Shown here: positions 25,604-33,120 of the stretch, one piece after another | Numbering within the stretch: the stretch's first letter is position 1 | How the letters are laid out: each line of letters starts with the position of its first letter | Source: Streptomyces sp. MA5143a | Lineage (GTDB): Bacteria > Actinomycetota > Actinomycetes > Streptomycetales > Streptomycetaceae | Reading direction: 5' to 3' | Assembly (NCBI RefSeq): GCF_900290235.1 | Contig: NZ_OLMK01000021.1 | Span: 62,001 to 126,000, forward strand | Length of the DNA stretch: 64,000 bases | The notes under the pieces: model-generated | What the model was told of the DNA's origin: nothing | Database searches by the model: none | What the model saw: the letters and a program-made list of their open reading frames with translations, nothing else | Translations under genes and position numbers: made by a program

Positions 25604-26347
25604 TCAGGGAGCCACGGCGCGTCCGGTCTGGGGCGAGATCCGCCCGGCGCACAGGCCGCGGGCGGCCAGCGTCTGCGCGATGCGCGGGATCGCCGCACGC
25701 GTGTTCGCGGGCCCGTCGTGCATGAGGATGACCTGCCCGTTGGTGAGCCGGCCGACGGACTGCACGATCGCGTCCGCACTGGCGTTGTTCCAGTCCTGCG
25801 AGTCGACGTTCCACAGGATCTCGGTCAGACCGCGCCTGGCCGCGACGGACTTCACCGTCGCGTTGGTGTCCCCGTACGGCGGCCGGAACAACTGCGGAGT
25901 GCCGCCGCCCGCGTTCGCGACGGCCTGCTGGGTGCGGGCGAGCTCCGAGTCGATCTGTGCCGTGGAGAGCCGGGTCAGATACGGGTGCGTGTAGCTGTGG
26001 TTGGCCACCCACATCCCGGCCGAGACCTGGGCGCGGACCTGGGCCGGGTTCGCCGCCGCGTTCTGGCCCGTGTTGAACATCGTGGCCCGCAGCCCGTTCT
26101 GGCGCAGCGCGTTGAGCAGGGCCGAGGTGTTGCCGGTCGGGCCGTCGTCGAAGGTGAGTCCGACGTACCCGTTGCAGGCGGCGGCCCCGACGGCCCCCGC
26201 CGGTGCGGCGGTGCCGGCGGTGAGGGCGCCCACGGCGGCCATCACGACGGCGGCCGGGAGCGCCACCAGGGAACGTGAGGACCGGCGTCGGGAGGGCCGC
26301 GCCGACGGATGTGCCGACGACCGGGCCTGGAACGGAGCAGTCATCAT
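25604..26347 (-). CDS. secreted polysaccharide deacetylase (CE4), probable acetylxylan esterase
   Basis: The 247-residue precursor has a basic N-terminus and a signal peptide ending near GTAAPAGAVG. It has NodB motifs in order: TFDDGP (Asp67, Asp68), HSYTHPYL (His117, His121), RPPYGDTN, and the terminal ILMHDG. Members deacetylate chitin, peptidoglycan or xylan. The ATG overlaps the stop of the GH11 xylanase (TGATG), so removal of acetyl groups from xylan is the likely job, as in other Streptomyces xylanase/esterase pairs. It lacks a carbohydrate-binding module. Confidence 0.9.
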   Translation of the reverse strand: MMTAPFQARSSAHPSARPSRRRSSRSLVALPAAVVMAAVGALTAGTAAPAGAVGAAACNGYVGLTFDDGPTGNTSALLNALRQNGLRATMFNTGQNAAANPAQVRAQVSAGMWVANHSYTHPYLTRLSTAQIDSELARTQQAVANAGGGTPQLFRPPYGDTNATVKSVAARRGLTEILWNVDSQDWNNASADAIVQSVGRLTNGQVILMHDGPANTRAAIPRIAQTLAARGLCAGRISPQTGRAVAP

Positions 26348-27042
26348 CAACCGCCGACCGTGATGCTGGAGTTGCCGCTGCTCTGGTAGCCCTCCGTCGC
26401 CATGATCATGTAGTAGCGGAAGTTGCCCAGGGGCATCCCGGCGCGGCCCCAGGCGTCGAAGTGGTTGCCTGTGGTGATGCTGCCGCCGGTCCGCCTCTGC
26501 TGACGGACGCTCCAGTACTGGTCGAAGGTGCGGTTGCCCTCGACGGACGGGGCGTTGTACCGCGTCGTCCGGTAGATGTCGTACGTGCCGCCGTCGCTGT
26601 TGACCGTGCCCCGGTAGGTGCCCGTGGGCCGGTAGGTGCCCCAGTTGTCGACGATGTAGTACTCGACGAGCGGGTTCGACGTCCAGCCGTAGAGACACAG
26701 GTACGCGTTGCCCGACGGGTTGAAGCTGCCCGAGTAGGTCACCGTCCTGCGGGAGCCGTTGCTCCAGCCCTTGCCGCAGACGAAGTTGCCGGTGTTGCGC
26801 CAGGAGGTCCGGTAGGCGCCTCCGTTGGCCAGCGTCATGGAGACGGACCCCGGGGAGTCGGTCCAGAACGAGTAGTAGAAGCCGCTGTTGGTACCGGTCT
26901 GGTTGCTGGTGACGACCGTGTCGGCGTGGGCGGTGCCGGGCAGTGTGAGCGTGGTCGCGGCGGCCAGCGCCGTGGCGCCGACGCCGCCGAGGAACAGCCT
27001 GCGGCTGGGGGTGCCGGGCACGGGTGCGGGTGCGTCGTTCAT
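26347..27042 (-). CDS. GH11 endo-beta-1,4-xylanase, Tat-exported
   Basis: The 231-residue precursor starts at ATG 27042 after GGAGGAAG. A twin-arginine signal SRRLFLGG (residues 13-20) ends around TAHA (residue 40). The mature part is a complete beta-jelly-roll GH11 catalytic domain with nucleophile Glu127 in [12 protein letters not shown] and acid/base Glu217 in [10 protein letters not shown]. There is no binding module. The enzyme cleaves xylan internally outside the cell. It heads a two-gene unit with the CE4 deacetylase, and its promoter carries an inverted pair of CGAAACATTCG boxes. Confidence 0.95.
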   Translation of the reverse strand: MNDAPAPVPGTPSRRLFLGGVGATALAAATTLTLPGTAHADTVVTSNQTGTNSGFYYSFWTDSPGSVSMTLANGGAYRTSWRNTGNFVCGKGWSNGSRRTVTYSGSFNPSGNAYLCLYGWTSNPLVEYYIVDNWGTYRPTGTYRGTVNSDGGTYDIYRTTRYNAPSVEGNRTFDQYWSVRQQRRTGGSITTGNHFDAWGRAGMPLGNFRYYMIMATEGYQSSGNSSITVGG

Positions 27043-27430
27043 CTGGCGTGCTTCCTCCCTCTCGTGGGGCCCTGTTACGGGGGAGTGTTGAACTGCCCCT
27101 GTCAACTGTCAACGGTTTCGGCAATGATCCCGAAACATTCGCCCGACGAAATGGACCGAGGAAATGCCGTACTAGCTGCTCAGAGAGGGTTGATGCCACC
27201 CGGAGGAAATACTTTCCCCAAGGTCTCGAAATGCGAAGATCAAAAGCCCGATCCATACTCTTCGAATGTTTCGGAGAGGAGGCCGAACCATGCCGACGGT
27301 CATGTGGCCGCGGTCGCGAGGACGTCGTCCGAGAGCGGGGCGCGGGATGCGCCAGTCCTCCGCGAAGACCGCTCCCCCGCCCTCCACGGCCGCGGCCCCT
27401 ACGACCTACTTCGTGGCGCGCACCATCGAC
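27043..27430. promoter_or_regulatory. 388-bp promoter region of the xylanase unit
   Basis: No gene is supported here. It contains CGAAACATTCG at 27131-27141 and the exact inverted copy CGAATGTTTCG at 27263-27273. A further inverted repeat, GTTTCGG (27115-27121) / CCGAAAC (27130-27136), overlaps the first box. These resemble the CGAAA/TTTCG elements reported before Streptomyces xylanase genes (recalled). The right end carries a 25-bp tandem duplication. Confidence 0.6.
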
Positions 27431-27451
27431 CTACTTCGTGGCGCGCACCAT
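27402..27451. repeat. perfect 25-bp tandem duplication over the 3' end of a TetR gene
   Basis: Two identical 25-bp units lie at 27402-27426 and 27427-27451 (each begins CGACCTACTTCGTGG). On the minus strand each unit contains the last codons ATG GTG CGC GCC ACG AAG TAG of the TetR gene, so those codons and the stop are repeated after the true stop. Confidence 0.9.
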
Positions 27452-28057
27452 GCGCAGGACGAGGTCGGCGTAGAGGGCGCCCACCTCGTCGGGGGTGCGC
27501 GGGCCGTTGACGTTGAACCAGCGGGCCACGTCGATGCACAGGGAGAGGACGGCCACCGTGGTGCCCTTGACGTCGGGCACGTCGAAGTCGCCGGCGGCGA
27601 CGCCGTCCTGGATGATCCGGCGGACCGCGGCGTCGTTCTGGCGGCGCAGGGCGACGATCTCGGCGCGGGCTTCGGGGCCCAGCGCGTCGAGTTCGTACTG
27701 CACGACACGGGCGACGGTGTGCTGCCCGGCGTGCCAGCGGACGAAGGAGCGGACGGCCTCGGCGAGGCGGTCGGCCGGGGTGCCCTCGGAGTCGGCGGCG
27801 GTGCGCAGGACGTCGAGGGCCTTCTCGTGGCCGATGCGGCTGATCCGGTGGAGCAGCTCTTCCTTGGTCTTGTAGTGGATGTAGAGCGCGGCCGGGCTCA
27901 TGCCGGCGCGGCCCGCGATGTCACGGGTGGTCGTGGCGTGGTAGCCGCGTTCGGCGAAGGCCTCCACAGCGGCCACCAGCAGCCGTCGGGCCGCGTCCGG
28001 GCTGACCTCGCCCCACGGCTGCGGCTCGCCGCCGGCCGTCTCCTCCGCCGTACTCAT
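27431..28057 (-). CDS. TetR-family regulator
   Basis: The 208-residue protein has a TetR HTH (GYHATTTRDIAGRAGMSP then AALYIHYKTKEELLHR) and a TetR_C-like ligand domain ending VLRMVRATK. The stop and last codons are tandemly duplicated downstream. An imperfect palindrome TGAGCGAGCGCTTA lies 49-62 bp before the ATG. It closely resembles the perfect palindrome in front of the maoC-like gene 3 kb away, so this protein may control that hydratase as well as itself. Confidence 0.87.
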   Translation of the reverse strand: MSTAEETAGGEPQPWGEVSPDAARRLLVAAVEAFAERGYHATTTRDIAGRAGMSPAALYIHYKTKEELLHRISRIGHEKALDVLRTAADSEGTPADRLAEAVRSFVRWHAGQHTVARVVQYELDALGPEARAEIVALRRQNDAAVRRIIQDGVAAGDFDVPDVKGTTVAVLSLCIDVARWFNVNGPRTPDEVGALYADLVLRMVRATK

Positions 28058-28105
28058 CGATCGTTCGCCCCTTCCCGTGGCTGGGCACCACCATACCGCC
28101 GAGGG

Positions 28106-28119
28106 TGAGCGAGCGCTTA
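28106..28119. promoter_or_regulatory. operator-like palindrome TGAGCGAGCGCTTA upstream of TetR gene
   Basis: AGCG-N2-CGCT with outer T/A pair and one mismatch has the same layout as TAAGCAGTTGCTTA at 24905-24918. A 9-bp stem, GCCCGCTCA (28124-28132) / TGAGCGGGC (28139-28147), lies directly next to it. Confidence 0.55.
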
Positions 28120-28207
28120 GAGTGCCCGCTCAGCGGGGTGAGCGGGCGGGGACGCGACCATGTGGGGGCGGGTGGCCGGCGTTGGGCGTGCACGGCGGTG
28201 AGGGGCG

Positions 28208-28495
28208 TCAGAGTTTCTCGAAGGGGTCGTGCTCGGCGAGGAGTTTCTCCAGCCTGGCCTGGTCGACCCGGCTGACGATCTGCCCGGCCTCCTGCCGGTC
28301 GCGGATCACCTTGGACAGGGTGAACGCCGAGGTCACGAGGTACAGGACCGCGATGGCGAGGAAGGCGCGGACCCAGACGTCGGCGTCCAGGTTGTAGATG
28401 CCGACGCCGGTGGCCGCCATGGCGACGGCGAACGACGCGACGGCCTGCCCGTAGAAGGCGGCCGTGTTCTGCTGCTTGACCGGTGTCTCACTCAT
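28208..28495 (-). CDS. YiaA/YiaB-family small inner-membrane protein
   Basis: The 95-residue protein has two membrane helices (AVASFAVAMAATGVGIYNL and VRAFLAIAVLYLVTSAFTLS), the YiaA/YiaB two-helix domain, and a charged cytoplasmic tail RDRQEAGQIV...HDPFEKL. The family has no established function. ATG 28495 is the natural start, although no clear Shine-Dalgarno sequence precedes it. The gene stands alone between a TetR gene and an acyl-CoA dehydrogenase. Confidence 0.82.
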   Translation of the reverse strand: MSETPVKQQNTAAFYGQAVASFAVAMAATGVGIYNLDADVWVRAFLAIAVLYLVTSAFTLSKVIRDRQEAGQIVSRVDQARLEKLLAEHDPFEKL

Positions 28496-28591
28496 GGGGA
28501 CCAGGGTCGACGGATGTGGGGCGTGCCACATCCGCGCGGATACTCAGTCCGGGACCGCTCCCGGTACTCAGAACCCCTGCCGCCCCGGCGC

Positions 28592-29743
28592 TCAGAACGC
28601 CGACACCCCGGTCAGTGCCCGCCCGATGAGGAGTTTCTGGATCTGGCTGGTGCCCTCGTACAGGGTCATCACGCGGGCGTCGCGCAGGAGTTTGCCGACC
28701 GGGTACTCGTCGATGTAGCCATAGCCGCCGAAGACCTGGAGGGCGTTGTTCGCGGCGCGGACGGCGGCCTCGGAGGCGAACAGCTTGGCCTTGCTCGCCT
28801 CGGTGGCGAAGGGCAGGCCCCGGTCGACGAGGTCGGCGACGCGCCAGGTCAGCAGCCGGGCGGCGTCCACGTCGACCGCTATGTCGCTGAGGAGTTCCTG
28901 GACGAGCTGGTGGTGGGCGATCGACCGGCCGAACTGCTCGCGCTCGCCCGCGTACCGGACCGCCGCGTCGAGTGCGGCCTGGGCGATGCCGACGCAGCCC
29001 GCGGCGACCGACATCCGGCCCTTGGCTAGCGCCGACATGGCGACGCCGAAGCCCTTGCCCTCGGGGCCGAGCATCGCGGAGGCGGGGACGCGGACACCGT
29101 CCAGGACCAGTTCGGCGGTGGCCTGGCCGCGCAGGCCCAGCTTGCCGTGGACGGTGCGGCGGGTCAGGCCGGGGGTGTCGGTGGGGACGAGGAACGCGGT
29201 GACGCCCTGGTGGCCGGGGGCGTCGGTGGAGCGGGCGAAGAGGAGGACGACATCGGCCCAGGTGCCGTTGGTGATGAACATCTTGGTGCCGTCGAGGACG
29301 TAGTCGTCGCCGTCGCGGACCGCGCGGGTGGCGAGGTTGCCGGCGTCGGAGCCGGTACCGGGCTCGGTGAGGCCGAAGCAGCCGACATACTCCCCCGCCG
29401 TCAGCCCCGGCAGCCAGCGCCTCTTCTGCTCCTCGCTCCCCCAGGCCGCGATCGTCTTGGCGACCAGACCGAGGGAGACGGAGACGATGCCGCGCACCGA
29501 GGAGTCACCGCGGCCGAGTTCCTCGGTGACCAGGCAGTACGCGAGGTGGTCACCGCCGCAGCCGCCGTAGTCCTCGTCGACGGTGAGCCCCAGGAAGCCG
29601 ACCTCGCCGAGCTTCTTCACGATCGAACGGTCGACGCTCTCGGCGCGGTCCCAGTCCACGACGTGCGGGGCGATCTCGCGCTCCACGAAGTCCCGGGCGA
29701 GTCGGCGGACGGCGGTCTGCTCCTCGCTGAGCTCCAGGTTCAC
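28592..29743 (-). CDS. acyl-CoA dehydrogenase
   Basis: The 383-residue protein has all ACAD landmarks: CFGLTEPGTGSDAGNL, KMFITNGTWADV, the FAD contact region REQFGRSIAHHQLVQE, and QVFGGYGYIDEYPVGKLLRD with ARVMTLYEGTSQIQ. The catalytic Glu lies in YEGTS, as in short/medium-chain enzymes. The start is GTG 29743 after AAAGGAGG. It is divergent from a TetR gene with a 17-bp palindrome in the 63-bp gap, so repression by that TetR is very likely. Confidence 0.93.
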   Translation of the reverse strand: MNLELSEEQTAVRRLARDFVEREIAPHVVDWDRAESVDRSIVKKLGEVGFLGLTVDEDYGGCGGDHLAYCLVTEELGRGDSSVRGIVSVSLGLVAKTIAAWGSEEQKRRWLPGLTAGEYVGCFGLTEPGTGSDAGNLATRAVRDGDDYVLDGTKMFITNGTWADVVLLFARSTDAPGHQGVTAFLVPTDTPGLTRRTVHGKLGLRGQATAELVLDGVRVPASAMLGPEGKGFGVAMSALAKGRMSVAAGCVGIAQAALDAAVRYAGEREQFGRSIAHHQLVQELLSDIAVDVDAARLLTWRVADLVDRGLPFATEASKAKLFASEAAVRAANNALQVFGGYGYIDEYPVGKLLRDARVMTLYEGTSQIQKLLIGRALTGVSAF

Positions 29744-29762
29744 GGCGGCTCACCCCTCCTTT

Positions 29763-29779
29763 AATTATCACTGCTAGTT
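29763..29779. promoter_or_regulatory. 17-bp operator AATTATCACTGCTAGTT between ACAD and TetR genes
   Basis: The sequence fits a perfect interrupted palindrome AAnTAnCAnTGnTAnTT. It is centred between the divergent starts at 29743 and 29807. A near-identical site precedes the aldehyde dehydrogenase gene at 35754. Confidence 0.75.
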
Positions 29780-29793
29780 TAATGGCGCACCCC

Positions 29794-29799
29794 TACTAT
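29794..29799 (+). promoter_or_regulatory. -10 element TACTAT suggesting a leaderless TetR transcript
   Basis: TACTAT ends seven bases before ATG 29807, so transcription would begin at or next to the start codon, consistent with the absence of a ribosome site. The operator at 29763-29779 covers the -35 area. Confidence 0.5.
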
Positions 29800-29806
29800 G
29801 TGCGCC

Positions 29807-30451
29807 ATGGCCCGACCGCGCAAGCCCCTGCTGAGCACCGACCGCATCGTGGAGACGGCACGGCATCTGGTCGACGCGGAGGGGCTGGCGGCCCTGTCCA
29901 CCCGGCGGCTCGCGGCCGAGCTGGGGGTGAGCGGGCCCTCGCTCTACAACCACTTCCGCACCAAGGACCAGATCCTGGAGGCGGTGGCGGACTCGGTGAG
30001 CGCCCAGGTCGACCTGTCGATGTTCGAGGACGGACGCGACTGGCGTACCGCGCTGCACGACTGGGCGCTCTCCTACCGCGGCGCCCTGCGCGTCCATCCG
30101 AACATCGTGCCCGTCCTCGCACGGGGGCCCGGACGGCGGCCCGCCGGGCTGCGGGTCGCCGACGCGGTCTTCGGCGCCATGGTCGACGCGGGGTGGCCCG
30201 CGGCGCAGGCCACGTCCATCGGGGCGCTGATGCGGTACTTCATCATGGGGTCCGCCCTCGGGTCGTTCGCCGGGGGTTTCGTGGACGACGAGAGCGCGTA
30301 CGACCCGGCGGACTACCCGCATCTCGGCCAGGCGCATCTGCTGGCCGAACAGCAGGAGAAGGTGGACGAGCGGGCGTTCGAAGCGGGCCTGAACGCGCTG
30401 CTGGAGGGCCTGGCGGCACAGTACGAGCGGGTCGTCCGACAGGGGTCCTAG
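29807..30451 (+). CDS. TetR-family regulator (TetR_C class)
   Basis: The 214-residue protein starts MARPRKPLLSTDRIVETARHL and has a TetR HTH (LSTRRLAAELGVSGPSLYNH) with a TetR_C-type core (IGALMRYFIMGSALGSFAGGF). It is divergent from the acyl-CoA dehydrogenase and flanks the 17-bp operator, so it is inferred to repress both itself and that gene. ATG 29798 is an alternative start, but the usual ARPRK beginning and the -10 position favour 29807. The matching site before the aldehyde dehydrogenase makes that gene a further likely target. Confidence 0.88.
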   Translation: MARPRKPLLSTDRIVETARHLVDAEGLAALSTRRLAAELGVSGPSLYNHFRTKDQILEAVADSVSAQVDLSMFEDGRDWRTALHDWALSYRGALRVHPNIVPVLARGPGRRPAGLRVADAVFGAMVDAGWPAAQATSIGALMRYFIMGSALGSFAGGFVDDESAYDPADYPHLGQAHLLAEQQEKVDERAFEAGLNALLEGLAAQYERVVRQGS

Positions 30452-30516
30452 GACCCTCCGAGCTCGGCGTCCGAAAATCGCGAGCCCCCGTGCGGCGGCC
30501 CGCCTAGCCTCGGGGC

Positions 30517-31515
30517 ATGGCTGAGAACTCCCGGGTCCGTCCCGTCCGTCGTGCCGAGCTCCTCGCCGGTGGGGCCGCCCTCGTGACCGTCGTGCTGTGG
30601 GCGTCCGCCTTCGTGTCCATCCGCAGCGCCGGGCAGGCGTACTCGCCGGGGGCGCTGGCGCTGGGCCGGCTCGGGGCCGGGGCGGTGGCGCTCGGGCTGA
30701 TCTGGGCGGTACGGCGGGAGGGCCTGCCGCCACGGGCCGCGTGGCGGGGGATCGCGGTGTCCGGGGCGCTCTGGTTCGGGTTCTACATGGTCGCCCTGAA
30801 CTGGGGCGAGCAGCAGGTCGACGCGGGTACGGCCGCGCTGGTCGTCAACATCGGCCCCATCCTGATCGCCCTGCTCGGCGCCCGTCTGCTGGGCGATCCG
30901 ATGCCGCCCCGGCTGCTCGCGGGCATGGCGGTGTCGTTCGCGGGCGCCGTCGCGGTGGGGTTGTCGATGTCCGGCGAGGGCGGAGCGTCGGTGCTGGGCG
31001 TCGTGCTGTGCGTGCTCGCGGCGGTGGCGTACGCGGGCGGCGTGGTCGCGCAGAAGCCCGCGCTGGGCTCGGCGAGCGCCCTCCAGGTGACCACCTTAGG
31101 CTGTCTCGTCGGCGCCGTGTTGTGCCTGCCGTTCGCCGGGCAACTGGTGCGGGACGCGGCCGACGCGCCGCTGTCCGCGACCCTCAACATGGTCTACCTG
31201 GGCGTCTTCCCGACCGCGCTGGCGTTCACGACCTGGGCGTACGCCCTGTCCCGTACGACCGCGAGCCGGATGGGCGCCACCACGTACGCCGTGCCCGCGC
31301 TGGTCGTCCTCATGTCATGGCTGGCGCTGGGCGAGGTGCCGGGGCCGCTCACCCTGGCCGGTGGCGCGCTGTGCCTGGCGGGTGTGGCGGTGTCCCGGCC
31401 GCGGGCCGGGACCGGGGCCGGGGCCGGGGTGACGGACGTCGCGGTGACCGTGGCTCCGGACACGGTCCGGAGCCACGGTCCGAGCGCGATCGGACCTCTT
31501 AGCCGACGTGGCTAA
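30517..31515 (+). CDS. EamA/DMT-family transporter with a TTA codon
   Basis: The 332-residue protein has ten membrane helices in two EamA repeats (TVVLWASAFVSIRSAGQAY; then VLCVLAAVAYAGGVVAQKP). It would export or import small metabolites; the substrate is unknown. Codon 194 is TTA (31096-31098), the rare leucine codon read by the bldA tRNA in Streptomyces, so full expression probably waits for development. The last 30 codons encode a disordered tail and contain a 12-bp hairpin. Its stop overlaps the convergent MFS gene by four bases. Confidence 0.87.
   Translation: MAENSRVRPVRRAELLAGGAALVTVVLWASAFVSIRSAGQAYSPGALALGRLGAGAVALGLIWAVRREGLPPRAAWRGIAVSGALWFGFYMVALNWGEQQVDAGTAALVVNIGPILIALLGARLLGDPMPPRLLAGMAVSFAGAVAVGLSMSGEGGASVLGVVLCVLAAVAYAGGVVAQKPALGSASALQVTTLGCLVGAVLCLPFAGQLVRDAADAPLSATLNMVYLGVFPTALAFTTWAYALSRTTASRMGATTYAVPALVVLMSWLALGEVPGPLTLAGGALCLAGVAVSRPRAGTGAGAGVTDVAVTVAPDTVRSHGPSAIGPLSRRG
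31450..31476. terminator. 12-bp hairpin inside the 3' end of the EamA gene
   Basis: GTGGCTCCGGAC (31450-31461), loop ACG, GTCCGGAGCCAC (31465-31476) form a perfect stem. It lies in coding DNA 39 bases before the stop, where the convergent MFS gene (stop at 31512) also ends, so it can act as a shared terminator. Confidence 0.6.
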
Positions 31516-32867
31516 CCGACCTGTTCCGCCGGCTCCGCCCGGGGGGTCGGCTCGGTGCGCGCACTCGCCCGCCGGGCGAGGACCCTGATCGACAGGAGCG
31601 CCACCACCGAGAGCACGATGATGTACGCGGACACCGCCATCGACGTGCCGGTGGCCTCCAGCAGCAGCACCATCAGGAACGGCGCGAGGCCGCCGCCGAG
31701 GACCGCCGCGATCTGGTAGCCGAGCGAGGCACCCGTGTACCGCATCTCGGGTGTGAACAGCTCCGCGAACAGGGCGGCCTGCGGCCCGTACATGATGCTG
31801 AGGAAGCAGCTGGCGACGAACGTGCCGACGGCCAGCCACACCAGGGAGCGGGTGTCGATGAGCAGGAACAGCGGCACGGCCCACAGGGCGATGCCGGCCG
31901 CGCCGAACGCGTAGATCCGGATCCGGCCGACCCGGTCGGAGAGGGCCGCGGCGGCGGGGATCAGCACGAGCTGGGTGAGGCTGACGCACAGCGAGACGGC
32001 GAGGACGGCGCCGCGCCTCATGTCGAGTTCACGGGTGGTGTAGTCGAGGACGCCGGTGATGAGGATGTAGAACGTCGCGGTGTTCACGGCGAAGGATCCA
32101 CCGGCGAGGAAGACCGTGCCGAGGTGACCGCGCAGGATCGTCCTGAGCGGGGAGCTCTTCTCACCCCTCTCCCGCTCCGTCAGTTTCCGTTCCGCCGCCC
32201 GGAACTCGGGGGTCTCCTCCACGTGGCGGTGGATGTACCAGGCGAGGCCGAGGACGAACAGGCCGACCAGGAAGGGCACGCGCCAGCCCCAGGCGGTGAA
32301 CGCCGCGTCGTCGGTGGTCGCGCCCACCACGAGGAACATCGTGTTGGCGCTCACCACGCCGATCGGCACGCCGAGCTGCACGAAGCTGCCGTACACCCCG
32401 CGCTTGCCCTCGGGGGCGTACTCGGTGGCGAGCAGCATCGCGCCGCCCCACTGAGCGCCGACGGCGACGCCCTGGGCGACCCGGAAAAGGACGAGCAGGA
32501 CCGGAGCGGCGATCCCGATCGTCTCGTACGTGGGGAGGAGACCGATGCCGGTGGTGGCGAGGCCCATCAGGGTGAGGGCCAGGACCAGCATCGGCTTGCG
32601 GCCGCGTTTGTCACCGAGGTGACCGGCGACGATGCCGCCGAGGGGGCGGGCGAGGAAGCCGACGGCGAAGGTGGCGAACGCGGCGAGGACGCCCGCGGAG
32701 GAGCTGCCGGCGGGGAAGTAGAGGTCGCCGAGGACGAGGGCCGCGGCTATGCCGAAGACGAAGTAGTCGTACCACTCGACCGCCGAGGCGAGGGCCGCGG
32801 CGGTGGCGACCTTGCGGCGGTGGCGGGGGTCGGGCTGCGGGGGACGGGGAGAAGGAGCGGTGTCCAT
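31512..32867 (-). CDS. MHS-family MFS transporter (metabolite:H+ symporter)
   Basis: The 451-residue, 12-helix protein shows the signatures of the metabolite:H+ symporter branch: ASAVEWYDYFVFGIAAALVL (split after 20 residues) at helix 1 and RPLGGIVAGHLGDKRGRKPML between helices 2 and 3, here RPLGGIVAGHLGDKRGRK. Relatives carry shikimate, proline/betaine, alpha-ketoglutarate or citrate. GGAGTG precedes the ATG. Copy C of the CATACCGACCGGT operator lies 43-60 bp upstream, linking it to the acyl-CoA and Mo-enzyme units. Confidence 0.9.
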   Translation of the reverse strand: MDTAPSPRPPQPDPRHRRKVATAAALASAVEWYDYFVFGIAAALVLGDLYFPAGSSSAGVLAAFATFAVGFLARPLGGIVAGHLGDKRGRKPMLVLALTLMGLATTGIGLLPTYETIGIAAPVLLVLFRVAQGVAVGAQWGGAMLLATEYAPEGKRGVYGSFVQLGVPIGVVSANTMFLVVGATTDDAAFTAWGWRVPFLVGLFVLGLAWYIHRHVEETPEFRAAERKLTERERGEKSSPLRTILRGHLGTVFLAGGSFAVNTATFYILITGVLDYTTRELDMRRGAVLAVSLCVSLTQLVLIPAAAALSDRVGRIRIYAFGAAGIALWAVPLFLLIDTRSLVWLAVGTFVASCFLSIMYGPQAALFAELFTPEMRYTGASLGYQIAAVLGGGLAPFLMVLLLEATGTSMAVSAYIIVLSVVALLSIRVLARRASARTEPTPRAEPAEQVG

Positions 32868-32909
32868 GCGTGCACACTCCGATGGGTGCGGGGACGTTCC
32901 CGGGAACGT

Positions 32910-32927
32910 ACTGACCGGACGGTATGT
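32910..32927. promoter_or_regulatory. operator-like element, copy C of the CATACCGACCGGT family
   Basis: ACTGACCGGACGGTATGT differs from the ArpA half box only by A for T/C at one position. Its complement ACATACCGTCCGGTCAGT aligns with copies A and B. It sits in the MFS promoter. Confidence 0.6.
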
Positions 32928-32990
32928 CGGTCAACGGTTGTGCACGGGTGGGTTCCGTTCCGGGGCGCCTCATGACTCGGAGGGTGCGCG

Positions 32991-33074
32991 CGGGTGTGGC
33001 CAGTGCGGCGGGTGTGGCCGGTGCGGCGGGTGCGGGAGCGTCGTGGTTTCTCGCGCAGTTACCCGTGCCCCTGG
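32991..33074. repeat. 18-bp tandem units joined to a copy of the dispersed repeat
   Basis: Two 18-bp units (CGGGTGTGGCCAGTGCGG at 32991 and a one-base variant at 33009) and a partial third are followed by TTTCTCGCGCAGTT at 33047-33060. Bases 33047-33074 match the left arm of the large inverted repeat at 13931. The rest of the 253-bp gap before the alcohol dehydrogenase holds no gene. Confidence 0.7.
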
Positions 33075-33120
33075 AGGCCTGGGCCTGCGGCCCGACGCGC
33101 CCGCACCGTGCGTACGCAGG

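Noticed and set aside
27290..27430. A possible small gene starting at ATG 27290 after GAGAGGAGG
   Set aside because: The ribosome site is good, but the frame continues as a shadow antisense to the TetR gene with no natural stop or recognisable domain.
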